Shown here: in pieces, positions 15,195 through 24,200 of the stretch
How positions within the stretch are numbered: the first letter of the stretch is position 1
Layout: every line of letters begins with the position of its first letter
Assembly (NCBI RefSeq): GCF_030815485.1
Contig: NZ_JAUSWV010000002.1
Coordinates: 4,712,001 to 4,776,000 of the forward strand
DNA: 64,000 nucleotides
Source: Streptomyces rishiriensis
Lineage (GTDB): Bacteria; Actinomycetota; Actinomycetes; Streptomycetales; Streptomycetaceae
Direction: 5' to 3'
Notes under the pieces: model-generated
What the model saw: only the letters and a program-made list of their open reading frames with translations
What the model was told of the DNA's origin: nothing
Database searches by the model: none
Translations under genes and position numbers: made by a program

Positions 15195-17600
15195 ATGGCG
15201 GGGCTTTCTTCCCCTCATCGGTTTGATCAACCCACAACCTTCGCAGCCGCAGTACTGACCGACGGAAATCGCCTGCTCGTGGTGGTCATCGCGGTCGTGG
15301 CGCTGGCCGCGCTCGTGGTTGCGGGCGTGCTGGTGCGCCAGGTGCTCGCGGCCGGCGAGGGCACCGACAGCATGAAGAAGATCGCGGCCGCGGTCCAGGA
15401 AGGCGCCAACGCCTATCTGTCCCGACAGTTGCGCACACTCGGCGTATTCGCCGTCGTGGTGTTCTTCCTGCTCTTCTTGCTGCCCGCGGACGACTGGAAT
15501 CAGCGCGCCGGACGGTCGATCTTCTTCCTGATCGGTGCCGGGTTCTCGGCCGTCACCGGATATATCGGCATGTGGCTGGCCGTGCGGAGCAATGTGCGCG
15601 TCGCCGCGGCGGCCCGGGAAGCGACTCCGGCGGAAGGCGAACCGGAAAAGGATCTCACCGCCGTCTCGCACAAGGCAATGAAGATCGCATTTCGCACGGG
15701 CGGCGTGGTCGGCATGTTCACGGTGGGGCTCGGTCTGCTCGGCGCCTCCTGCGTGGTGCTGGTGTACGCGGCCGACGCGCCGAAGGTGCTGGAGGGATTC
15801 GGACTCGGCGCGGCCCTCATCGCCATGTTCATGAGGGTGGGCGGCGGCATCTTCACCAAGGCCGCCGACGTCGGCGCCGACCTGGTCGGCAAGGTCGAGC
15901 AGGGCATTCCGGAGGACGACCCGCGCAATGCCGCGACCATCGCCGACAACGTGGGCGACAACGTCGGCGACTGCGCGGGCATGGCGGCAGACCTGTTCGA
16001 GTCGTACGCCGTCACCCTGGTCGCCGCGCTGATCCTCGGCAAGGCGGCCTTCGGCGACGCCGGGCTCGCCTTCCCGTTGCTCGTTCCCGCCATCGGCGTG
16101 CTCACGGCCATGGTCGGCATCTTCGCGGTCGCCCCGCGGCGCACCGACCGCAGTGGCATGACCGCGATCAACCGGGGCTTCTTCATCTCCGCGGCGATCT
16201 CGCTCGCGCTGGTCGCGGTGGCCGTCTTCCTCTACCTCCCCGGCAAGTACGCCGACCTCGACGGCGTCACCGACGCGGCGATCCAGGGAAAGAACGGCGA
16301 CCCGCGCGTTCTCGCGCTCATCGCGGTGGCGATCGGCATCCTGCTGGCCGCGGTCATCCAGCAGTTGACGGGCTACTTCACCGAGACCAGTCGCCGACCC
16401 GTGCGCGACATCGGCAAGTCGTCGCTGACGGGCCCCGCCACCGTCGTCCTGGCCGGCATCTCCGTCGGTCTCGAATCGGCCGTCTACACCGCCCTGTTGA
16501 TCGGCCTGGGTGTGTACGGGGCGTTCCTGCTCGGCGGTACGTCGATCATGCTGGCGCTGTTCGCGGTGGCGCTGGCCGGCACCGGTCTGCTCACCACGGT
16601 CGGCGTGATCGTCGCCATGGACACCTTCGGGCCGGTCTCGGACAACGCGCAGGGCATCGCCGAGATGTCCGGTGACGTCCAGGGCGCGGGCGCGCAGGTG
16701 CTCACCAACCTCGACGCCGTCGGCAACACGACCAAGGCCATCACCAAGGGCATCGCCATCGCCACCGCCGTCCTGGCGGCGTCGGCGCTCTTCGGGTCGT
16801 ACCGGGACGCCATCACGACGGGTGCGCGGGACGTCGGGGAGCAGCTCTCCGGGCCGGGCGCGCCGATGAGCCTGATGATGGACATCTCGCAGCCCAACAA
16901 CCTCGTCGGTCTCATCGCGGGCGCGGCGGTCGTCTTCCTCTTCTCGGGGCTGGCGATCAACGCGGTGTCGCGGTCGGCGGGTGCCGTGGTGTTCGAGGTG
17001 CGTCGGCAGTTCCGCGAGCACCCCGGGATCATGGACTACAGCGAGGAGCCGGAGTACGGCAAGGTCGTCGACATCTGTACCCGGGACGCCCTGCGCGAGC
17101 TGGCCACTCCCGGACTGCTCGCCGTCCTGGCGCCCATCTTCATCGGCTTCACCCTCGGGGTCGGCGCACTCGGCGCCTTCCTGGCGGGCGCGATCGGCAC
17201 CGGGACGCTGATGGCCGTCTTCCTCGCCAACTCCGGCGGCGCGTGGGACAACGCGAAGAAGCTCGTCGAGGACGGCCACCACGGCGGCAAGGGCAGCGAG
17301 GCCCACGCGGCCACGGTGATCGGGGACACGGTCGGCGACCCGTTCAAGGACACCGCCGGTCCCGCGATCAACCCGCTGCTGAAGGTCATGAACCTCGTGG
17401 CGCTGCTCATCGCGCCCGCCGTGATCAAGTTCAGCTACGGCGAGGACAAGAGCATCGGCGTGCGGATCCTGGTCGCGGTCCTGGCGCTCGCGGTGGTCGT
17501 GGTCGCGGTGTACGTCTCCAAGCGGCGCGGGATCGCCGTGGGTGACGAAGACAACGCCGGTTCCTCGTCCAAGTCCGCCGATCCGGCGGTGATTTCGTAG
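15195..17600 (+). CDS. hppA: Membrane proton-translocating pyrophosphatase, K+-insensitive type
   Basis: 801 aa, ATG preceded by AAGGAGGACGA. It pumps H+ across the membrane using hydrolysis of pyrophosphate. About 16 membrane helices can be traced. Active-site loops are DVGADLVGKVE, IPEDDPRNAATIADNVGDNV and the C-terminal AATVIGDTVGDPFKDTAGPA. Within GNTTKAITKG, Lys514 occupies the position that distinguishes K+-independent enzymes (Lys) from K+-dependent ones (Ala). The ~50-residue N-terminal extension ahead of the core is normal for actinobacteria. Monocistronic, between two strong hairpins. Confidence 0.96.
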   Translation: MAGLSSPHRFDQPTTFAAAVLTDGNRLLVVVIAVVALAALVVAGVLVRQVLAAGEGTDSMKKIAAAVQEGANAYLSRQLRTLGVFAVVVFFLLFLLPADDWNQRAGRSIFFLIGAGFSAVTGYIGMWLAVRSNVRVAAAAREATPAEGEPEKDLTAVSHKAMKIAFRTGGVVGMFTVGLGLLGASCVVLVYAADAPKVLEGFGLGAALIAMFMRVGGGIFTKAADVGADLVGKVEQGIPEDDPRNAATIADNVGDNVGDCAGMAADLFESYAVTLVAALILGKAAFGDAGLAFPLLVPAIGVLTAMVGIFAVAPRRTDRSGMTAINRGFFISAAISLALVAVAVFLYLPGKYADLDGVTDAAIQGKNGDPRVLALIAVAIGILLAAVIQQLTGYFTETSRRPVRDIGKSSLTGPATVVLAGISVGLESAVYTALLIGLGVYGAFLLGGTSIMLALFAVALAGTGLLTTVGVIVAMDTFGPVSDNAQGIAEMSGDVQGAGAQVLTNLDAVGNTTKAITKGIAIATAVLAASALFGSYRDAITTGARDVGEQLSGPGAPMSLMMDISQPNNLVGLIAGAAVVFLFSGLAINAVSRSAGAVVFEVRRQFREHPGIMDYSEEPEYGKVVDICTRDALRELATPGLLAVLAPIFIGFTLGVGALGAFLAGAIGTGTLMAVFLANSGGAWDNAKKLVEDGHHGGKGSEAHAATVIGDTVGDPFKDTAGPAINPLLKVMNLVALLIAPAVIKFSYGEDKSIGVRILVAVLALAVVVVAVYVSKRRGIAVGDEDNAGSSSKSADPAVIS

Positions 17601-17629
17601 TACGGCCCACCGGTGCCCAGCTCAAGGGG

Positions 17630-17665
17630 CGGGCGGGTGACGCGCGTTGTCGCGTCGCCCGCCCG
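17630..17665 (+). terminator. Terminator after hppA
   Basis: A 15-bp stem (CGGGCGGGTGACGCG with CGCGTCGCCCGCCCG, one G-T pair) and the loop CGTTGT, 30 bp after the hppA stop, followed by TTGTGTTG. Confidence 0.85.
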
Positions 17666-17812
17666 TTGTGTTGAGTATGTGGGGGAGCCGTGAGCCTTCT
17701 CTCTCCTGGTGCAAATGGCTGTAATAACCTGCATAGCGGACATTCGTTCTGGGGTTCTCGCCCGGTTGCCGTGTATGTTCCGGGGCCGAGAGCCATGGAA
17801 GGGACGAACCCG

Positions 17813-18397
17813 GTGAACAAGAAGCTCGCGGCCGTGGTGTCCGGCGGTGCGGTACTGGTACTGGCGCTGTCCGGATGCAGCAGCGACGACGACGGCAACA
17901 AGGAACTCGACGCCTGGGCCAAACAGGTCTGCGACGCGCTGCCTGCCCAGGACGCGAAGGTCGACGCGGCCAACGCCGCGATCAAGCAGGCCGCCACCGA
18001 CAACAACGCCCCGGCGAACGTCCAGAAGACCGACTCGCAGGCCTTCCAGGACATGTCCGACGCCTACGGGGCGCTCGCCCAGGCCGTCCAGAAGGCCGGG
18101 ACACCGCCCGGCGTCGAGGACGGCGAGAAGAAGCAGAAGGACGCCGTCTCCGCGCTCACCACCCTCTCGACCTCCTACGCGGGCCTGAAAAAGCAGGTCG
18201 ACGCGCTGGACACGAAGGACCAGGCGAAGTTCGCCGACGGCCTGCAGGACATCGCCACCGATCTCGGCGAGCTCAGCAAGAGCGGCAACACCGCGCTGAA
18301 GAACCTCGAGCAGGGTGACGTCAAGAACGCCATGGCCAACCAGGCCAGCTGCAAGAAGGTGGCGTCCTCCGCCTCGGCCCGCGCGACGACCAGCTGA
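17813..18397 (+). CDS. Small secreted lipoprotein, function unknown
   Basis: 194 aa from the GTG at 17813 (GGAAGGGA is correctly spaced); an in-frame ATG at 17795 would add six residues. Signal peptide with lipobox ALSGC. The mature part is Asp/Lys/Ala-rich and mostly helical (LDAWAKQVCDALPAQDAKVD, KKQVDALDTKDQAKFADGL), with two Cys that could form a disulfide. It resembles Streptomyces lipoproteins of no known role in the same synteny, downstream of hppA. Confidence 0.8.
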   Translation: MNKKLAAVVSGGAVLVLALSGCSSDDDGNKELDAWAKQVCDALPAQDAKVDAANAAIKQAATDNNAPANVQKTDSQAFQDMSDAYGALAQAVQKAGTPPGVEDGEKKQKDAVSALTTLSTSYAGLKKQVDALDTKDQAKFADGLQDIATDLGELSKSGNTALKNLEQGDVKNAMANQASCKKVASSASARATTS

Positions 18398-18418
18398 GGC
18401 CGCGCGGCCGGGAACGAT

Positions 18419-18438
18419 CCGGGGGAACGCGCCCCCGG
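18419..18438 (+). terminator. Short GC hairpin after the lipoprotein gene
   Basis: CCGGGGG and CCCCCGG around AACGCG, 22 bp beyond the stop codon and just before the methyltransferase start. Confidence 0.6.
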
Positions 18439-18453
18439 CGGTGACGGGACACA

Positions 18454-19995
18454 ATGGGGGGCGTGAGTAACGCCACCCTCTCCCCCCTGCCCTCCGCCGA
18501 CCGCCCCGACGTGGCCGCCCGGCTGCGCGAGGCGCTGCTCGCGGCCTCCTTCACCGCGGACGGTCTCCTCGAACTGCTCGGCGCGCCCGCCTACGCGGCC
18601 CTCGCGCGCAGCGAGACCGTGCCCGCGCTGCGCGCGACCCGCGGGGACACGCCGCTGGAGACGCTCGTCCGCCTCTTCCTGCTCCAGCAGCCGGTGCCGC
18701 ACGCGCGCGTGGCGGAGTTCCTGCCCGTACACGCGTGCGTGGAGAGCGGCTGGCTGGTCCGTACGGGTGAGGACGAGGTCGCCGCGACCGTGGACGTACG
18801 GCCGTACGGCGGGCCCGGCGGCGAGGACTGGTTCATCATCTCCGACCTGGGATGCGCGGTCGGTGGCGCGGGCGGCAGCGGAAGCGAAGGCCGTCAGGCG
18901 GACACGGCCGTCGTCCTCGGCGTCGGCGGCGCGTCGACGACCCTCGCCGGCATCACCGTGCGCACGCCCGTCTCCGCCGCTCTCGACCTCGGGACCGGCT
19001 GCGGCATCCAGGCGCTGCACGCCGCCCAGCACGCCACGCGGGTGACGGCGACCGACCTCAACCCGCGCGCGCTGCACATCACCGCGCTCACGCTCGCGCT
19101 GTCCGGGGCTCCGGCGGCGGACCTGCGCGAGGGCTCGCTGTTCGAGCCGCTCCGGGACGACGAGAAGTACGACCTGATCGTGTCGAATCCTCCGTTCGTG
19201 ATCTCGCCGGGCGCCCGGCTGACCTATCGGGACGGCGGCATGGGCGGGGACGATCTGTGCCGCTCGCTCGTTCAAGGGGCGGGGGAACGGCTGAGCGAGG
19301 GCGGCTTCGCACAGTTCCTCGCCAACTGGCAGCACGTGGAAGGGGAGAACTGGCAGGACCGGCTCAGGTCGTGGGTGCCGCGCGGGTGCGACGCCTGGAT
19401 CGTGCAGCGCGAGGTGCAGGACGTCACGCAGTACGCGGAGCTCTGGCTGAGGGACGCCGGTGATCACCGGGGCGACCAGGCCGCGTACCAGGCGCACTAC
19501 GACACCTGGCTGGACGAATTCGAGGCACGCAAGGTGAAGGCCGTCGGCTTCGGCTGGATCACGTTGCGCAGGACGTCGGCCGCCGAGCCGGTGATCACGG
19601 TGGAGGAGTGGCCGCACCCGGTGGAACAACCGTTGGGTGACGCCGTCCTGGCGCATTTCGGACGGCTGGACTACCTGCGTGCCCACGACGACGCGGCCCT
19701 GCTCGCCGGGCGCTTCCGGCTGGTCACGGAGGTCGTCCAGGAACAGGTCGGGCTGCCTGGCGCCGAGGACCCGGAGCACGTCGTGCTGCGTCAGCACCGC
19801 GGCATGCGCCGGGCCACCAAGGTGGACACGGTCGGCGCGGGCTTCGCCGGCGTGTGCGACGGCTCGCTGAGCGCCGGCCGCATTCTCGACGCCATCGCCC
19901 AACTGGTCGACGAGGATCCGGTGTTGCTGCGCGACCGTACTCCGGCACAGATCCGCCTGCTGGTCGAGCAGGGTTTCCTCGAACCGGCGGAGTGA
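18454..19995 (+). CDS. Class I SAM-dependent methyltransferase (HemK/N6-adenine type)
   Basis: 513 aa. The N-terminal ~170 residues are a helical recognition domain (DUF7059-like). The Rossmann methyltransferase domain starts at LDLGTGCGIQALHAA (SAM motif I, ~residue 182) and carries IVSNPPFVISPG (~245), the NPPF motif of enzymes methylating amino groups of adenine, glutamine or guanine. The C-terminal ~150 residues form a further conserved domain. The ATG at 18454 and a GTG at 18463 are both possible. Whether the target is RNA, DNA or protein cannot be told from sequence. Confidence 0.85.
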   Translation: MGGVSNATLSPLPSADRPDVAARLREALLAASFTADGLLELLGAPAYAALARSETVPALRATRGDTPLETLVRLFLLQQPVPHARVAEFLPVHACVESGWLVRTGEDEVAATVDVRPYGGPGGEDWFIISDLGCAVGGAGGSGSEGRQADTAVVLGVGGASTTLAGITVRTPVSAALDLGTGCGIQALHAAQHATRVTATDLNPRALHITALTLALSGAPAADLREGSLFEPLRDDEKYDLIVSNPPFVISPGARLTYRDGGMGGDDLCRSLVQGAGERLSEGGFAQFLANWQHVEGENWQDRLRSWVPRGCDAWIVQREVQDVTQYAELWLRDAGDHRGDQAAYQAHYDTWLDEFEARKVKAVGFGWITLRRTSAAEPVITVEEWPHPVEQPLGDAVLAHFGRLDYLRAHDDAALLAGRFRLVTEVVQEQVGLPGAEDPEHVVLRQHRGMRRATKVDTVGAGFAGVCDGSLSAGRILDAIAQLVDEDPVLLRDRTPAQIRLLVEQGFLEPAE

Positions 19996-20069
19996 CCCGG
20001 TCGCATCCGGCTGGATCCGACCCGGTCGGGGCCGGCCCCGGTCCGGCCGTTCCCGGTCCGTAGGAGCGG

Positions 20070-20300
20070 GCTACCGGACGTCATCCGGAGGACGGCCCGC
20101 AACCGCGCCCGCAACCGCACCCGGAACCGCACCCGGGACGTCATCGGGAACATCGCAGCAGAAGTCACGTCGACGGGAGCATCGCAGGATAAGCCGTCCC
20201 GGATGCCACGGGACGACGTCATCCCGGACCGCATCCCGGGCCCAGTCCCGGACGGCGTCCCGGACCCCGTCCCGGATGTCATCCGGGACGTCACCCGGAG
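20070..20300. repeat. Degenerate CCCGGACGTCAT-type tandem repeats in a 676-bp gap
   Basis: The gap 19996-20671 contains no convincing gene. From about 20070 to 20300 it consists of short imperfect units such as ACCGCACCCGGAACCGCAC and TCCCGGACGGCGTCCCGGAC (period about 12-15 bp). Overlapping frames on both strands give repetitive translations rich in Arg, Val, Pro and Asp that look like repeat artefacts. The rest of the gap (20300-20671) is unremarkable. Confidence 0.7.
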
Positions 20301-20671
20301 TCTTTGGAGCGCGGCCGGCTTCAGCCGGCTCCGCGCCGTTCGGTCCCGCTCTCCCTGTTTTCTTCGCTCCCGGCTCCGATCCGCCAAGATCGTATGCAGT
20401 GTGAGCCGATCGACAACGCCGACTGCGATGAAGTCGGCCGGAAAGGCCCGCACCCGGACCGGTGTGCCCCGCGGGTCTTGGGGCCACCCGCATTCGCGGT
20501 CCGAGGGCCCGCCGGTCCTTCCCCGACCGCGGCCGGCCGGCGGTTCGCCGAACCCCTCGCCCCCACCCGTAGCCCCGGCGTTCACCTCGGGTTCGCCGGG
20601 GCGCCGCGCGCGCGTGACAGCCTCCCGTGGCCGGGGCAGGCGGGGGCCGAGCAAAAGGGGCGGGGACGATC

Positions 20672-20869
20672 ATGGAAAGCGGACCGACGATCTTCACAGG
20701 GACGGTGTTCGCCCTGTTCGGGGGCGCGCTGCTGGCGTGGACCGCGATCCGGGTACGGCATCGTGAACCCGTGGCCCACGATGTGAGCCCCGTCGCATCG
20801 GCGACCCTGGCGACCCTGGCCTCCGTCGCCGCGCTGGCCGTCGGGATGTGGTGCTTCACCCGGCTCTGA
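20672..20869 (+). CDS. Small two-helix membrane protein
   Basis: 65 aa, ATG preceded by a GGGGCGGGGA-type ribosome site. Two hydrophobic helices (FTGTVFALFGGALLAWTAI and a C-terminal one from ATLATLASVAALAVGMW) are joined by a short basic/polar loop. I recall a similar small ORF just upstream of topA in S. coelicolor (SCO3544). Function unknown. Confidence 0.7.
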   Translation: MESGPTIFTGTVFALFGGALLAWTAIRVRHREPVAHDVSPVASATLATLASVAALAVGMWCFTRL

Positions 20870-21198
20870 AGCCGCCTGCGGGACCACCTGCGGGACCATC
20901 CACGAGGCCGACTGCGAGGCCGCCTTCGCCGATCTGGCCGGACCCGCGTCCGCACCGCGTGAACGTGGAGGCGCCAGTAAAGGGGAAGACGGGTTCCGGT
21001 CGTACGGAAAAGAGCCGGTCGGTACTCCGGGCGGCAGGAATGGCGGTAGTCGGGTTACCGTTCGAGTGGCCGTTGCGGGCTTTTCCCGTTTGACACGGGG
21101 GCGGGATGTACCGTCACACTCCGCAGCGTCACCATGACCCGACCCCGGGAGCAAGGCCTGGGCGAGGCCCCCAGCGTCGACCGGAGAGAAGAGCGAAG
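20870..21198 (+). promoter_or_regulatory. topA leader and promoter region
   Basis: 329 bp without a gene. TTGACA at 21090-21095 is followed after 13 bp by TACCGT (21109-21114), an unusually short spacing if these are the -35 and -10 elements. Streptomyces topA promoters are known to respond to DNA supercoiling, and atypical spacing would fit. CTGCGGGACCA/CTGCGGGACCAT is duplicated at 20876-20899. Confidence 0.4.
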
Positions 21199-24030
21199 TT
21201 GTCCCCGACCAGCGAGACCGCGAAGGGCGGCCGCCGACTCGTGATCGTCGAGTCGCCTGCCAAGGCGAAGACGATCAAGGGTTACCTCGGCCCCGGCTAC
21301 ATCGTCGAGGCCAGCGTCGGGCACATCCGTGACCTTCCCAACGGCGCCGCGGAGGTGCCGGACCAGTACACGGGAGAGGTGCGCCGCCTCGGTGTGGACG
21401 TCGAACACGACTTCCAGCCGATCTATGTGGTCAACGCCGACAAGCGGGCGCAGGTCAAGAAGCTCAAGGACCTCCTCAAGGAATCCGACGAGCTCTTCCT
21501 CGCCACCGATGAGGACCGTGAGGGCGAGGCGATCGCCTGGCACCTCCAGGAGGTCCTCAAGCCGAAGATCCCGGTCAAGCGGATGGTCTTCCACGAGATC
21601 ACCAAGGACGCGATCCGGGCGGCCGTCGCCAACCCGCGTGAGCTCAACCAGAAGCTCGTCGACGCGCAGGAGACCCGCCGCATCCTCGACCGTCTCTACG
21701 GCTACGAGGTCTCGCCGGTCCTCTGGAAGAAGGTCATGCCGCGCCTGTCGGCCGGCCGTGTCCAGTCCGTCGCCACCCGTCTCGTCGTGGAGCGGGAACG
21801 CGAGCGCGTCGCGTTTCGTTCTGCCGAGTACTGGGACCTGACGGGCACCTTCTCGACCGGCCGCGCCGGGGATCCGTCGGACCCGTCGTCGCTGGTCGCC
21901 CGCCTCCAGGCCGTCGACGGCAAGCGGGTCGCGCAGGGCCGCGACTTCGACTCCCTGGGACAACTGAAGAACGCGAACATCCTCCACCTCGACGAGGCGA
22001 ACGCCCGCGCCCTGGCCGTCGCCCTGGAGAACACCCGGTTCGCCGTACGGTCCGTCGAGTCGAAGCCCTATCGCCGCTCGCCGTACGCCCCGTTCCGTAC
22101 GACGACGCTTCAGCAGGAGGCCAGCCGCAAGCTCGGTTTCGGCGCCAAGGCCACCATGCAGGTCGCGCAGAAGCTGTACGAGAACGGCTACATCACCTAC
22201 ATGCGTACGGACTCCACGACGCTGAGCGAGACGGCGATCTCCGCCGCCCGCGCCCAGGTCACGCAGCTGTACGGCGCCGACTACCTGCCGCCCCAGCCGC
22301 GCACGTACACCGGCAAGGTCAAGAACGCGCAGGAGGCGCACGAGGCGATTCGCCCTTCGGGTGATCGTTTCCGCACGCCTGCCGAAACAGGCCTGACCGG
22401 CGACCAGTTCAAGCTCTACGAGCTGATCTGGAAGCGGACGGTCGCCTCCCAGATGAAGGACGCGACCGGCAACAGCGTCACGGTCAAGATCGGTGGCTCC
22501 GCGGCCGACGGCCGGGACGTCGAGTTCAGCGCCTCCGGCAAGACGATCACCTTCCACGGCTTCCTGAAGGCGTACGTCGAGGGCGCCGACGACCCGAACG
22601 CCGAGCTGGACGACCGCGAGCGCCGGCTGCCCCAGGTCGGCGAGGGCGACCCGCTGACCGCCGAGGAGATCACGGTCGACGGGCACGCCACCAAGCCCCC
22701 GGCCCGCTACACCGAGGCCAGTCTCGTCAAGGAGCTCGAAGAGCGCGAGATCGGCCGGCCGTCGACGTACGCCTCGATCATCGGCACCATCCTCGACCGC
22801 GGCTACGTCTTCAAGAAGGGCACGGCGCTCGTGCCGTCCTTCCTGTCCTTCGCCGTGGTCAACCTCCTGGAGAAGCACTTCGGCCGCCTGGTCGACTACG
22901 ACTTCACCGCCAGGATGGAGGACGACCTCGACCGCATCGCCCGCGGTGAGGCGCAGGCGGTGCCGTGGCTGAAGCGGTTCTACTTCGGCGAAGGCACGGC
23001 GAAAGGCGTCGCCGCGGAGGCCGGCAACGGCGACGGCGACCACCTCGGCGGCCTCAAGGAGCTCGTGACCGACCTGGGCGCGATCGACGCGCGCGAGGTG
23101 TCGTCGTTCCCGGTGGGCAACGACATCGTGCTGCGGGTCGGGCGCTACGGCCCCTACATCGAGCGCGGCGAGAAGGACTCCGAGGGCCACCAGCGGGCCG
23201 ACGTGCCCGAGGACCTGGCCCCGGACGAGCTGAGCATCGAGCTCGCGGAGGAGCTGCTCGCCAAGCCGAGCGGCGACTTCGAGCTGGGCGCCGACCCCGA
23301 GTCCGGCCACCAGATCATCGCCCGGGACGGCCGCTACGGCCCGTACGTCACCGAGGTGCTCCCCGAGGGCACCCCGAAGACCGGTAAGAACGCCGTGAAG
23401 CCGCGTACGGCCTCGCTGTTCAAGTCGATGTCGCTGGACACGGTGACGCTGGCGGACGCCCTCAAGCTGATGTCGCTGCCGCGTGTCGTGGGCAAGGACG
23501 CCGAGGGCGTGGAGATCACCGCGCAGAACGGCCGCTACGGCCCGTACCTGAAGAAGGGCACGGACTCGCGGTCGCTCCAGACCGAGGACCAGCTCTTCAC
23601 GATCACCCTCGAAGAGGCGCTGGAGATCTACTCCCAGCCCAAGCAGCGTGGCCGGGCCGCCGCCAAGCCGCCGCTGAAGGAGCTGGGCACGGACCCGATC
23701 AGCGAAAAGCCGGTCGTCGTCAAGGACGGTCGCTTCGGCCCGTACGTCACCGACGGGGAGACCAACGCGACCCTGCGCTCCGGTGACAGCGTCGAGGAGA
23801 TCACCCCGGAGCGCGGCTACGAGCTGCTCGCCGAGAAGCGCGCCAAGACGCCGGCCAAGAAGACGGCCAAGAAGGCGCCCGCGAAGAAGGCGACGGCGAA
23901 GAAGGCGGCCCCGGCGAAGAAGACGGCCGCGAAGAAGACCGCCGCGAAGACGACGACGGCCAAGAAGACGACGGCGAAGAAGACGGTCGCCAAGAAGGCG
24001 ACGGCTTCCCCGGCCTCGTCGGAGGACTGA
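21199..24030 (+). CDS. topA: DNA topoisomerase I
   Basis: 943 aa from the TTG at 21199 (LSPTSETAKGGRRLVIVESP), with GGAGAG ten bases upstream; this start agrees with known Streptomyces TopA. The Toprim domain begins RLVIVESPAKAKTI, with DEDREGEA as the metal site. The catalytic Tyr334 is in YITYMRTDST, after which come the type IA domains. No zinc fingers are present. The C-terminus is four copies of a small TopoI-C domain (DGRYGPYV, NGRYGPYL, DGRFGPYV and similar), then a ~55-residue Lys/Ala tail of AKKTA-like repeats. Such tails give actinobacterial TopA its processivity. It relaxes negative supercoils. Confidence 0.97.
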   Translation: MSPTSETAKGGRRLVIVESPAKAKTIKGYLGPGYIVEASVGHIRDLPNGAAEVPDQYTGEVRRLGVDVEHDFQPIYVVNADKRAQVKKLKDLLKESDELFLATDEDREGEAIAWHLQEVLKPKIPVKRMVFHEITKDAIRAAVANPRELNQKLVDAQETRRILDRLYGYEVSPVLWKKVMPRLSAGRVQSVATRLVVERERERVAFRSAEYWDLTGTFSTGRAGDPSDPSSLVARLQAVDGKRVAQGRDFDSLGQLKNANILHLDEANARALAVALENTRFAVRSVESKPYRRSPYAPFRTTTLQQEASRKLGFGAKATMQVAQKLYENGYITYMRTDSTTLSETAISAARAQVTQLYGADYLPPQPRTYTGKVKNAQEAHEAIRPSGDRFRTPAETGLTGDQFKLYELIWKRTVASQMKDATGNSVTVKIGGSAADGRDVEFSASGKTITFHGFLKAYVEGADDPNAELDDRERRLPQVGEGDPLTAEEITVDGHATKPPARYTEASLVKELEEREIGRPSTYASIIGTILDRGYVFKKGTALVPSFLSFAVVNLLEKHFGRLVDYDFTARMEDDLDRIARGEAQAVPWLKRFYFGEGTAKGVAAEAGNGDGDHLGGLKELVTDLGAIDAREVSSFPVGNDIVLRVGRYGPYIERGEKDSEGHQRADVPEDLAPDELSIELAEELLAKPSGDFELGADPESGHQIIARDGRYGPYVTEVLPEGTPKTGKNAVKPRTASLFKSMSLDTVTLADALKLMSLPRVVGKDAEGVEITAQNGRYGPYLKKGTDSRSLQTEDQLFTITLEEALEIYSQPKQRGRAAAKPPLKELGTDPISEKPVVVKDGRFGPYVTDGETNATLRSGDSVEEITPERGYELLAEKRAKTPAKKTAKKAPAKKATAKKAAPAKKTAAKKTAAKTTTAKKTTAKKTVAKKATASPASSED

Positions 24031-24115
24031 ACCACGAGCGACGCCGGATCCCCGAGCGACGCCTGAACGACGAGCGAGCCGGTCGCGGTTCCTCCACGGC
24101 GGTTTGTTAAACGCA

Positions 24116-24144
24116 CGCCCCGGCATCACTTTGATGTCGGGGCG
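24116..24144 (+). terminator. Terminator after topA
   Basis: CGCCCCGGCATCA pairs with TGATGTCGGGGCG (one G-T pair) around the loop CTT, 86 bp after the topA stop codon. Confidence 0.8.
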
Positions 24145-24200
24145 GTCGCACGCGTGGACGGGGGCGACAGGCTGTCAGTCGCGGCCGATAGGCTGAAAGC

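Noticed and set aside
20203..20766. Open frame of 187 codons before topA
   Set aside because: Its first third is translated tandem repeat and the rest is Arg/Ser-rich without a recognisable domain; the small membrane protein at 20672 uses another frame.
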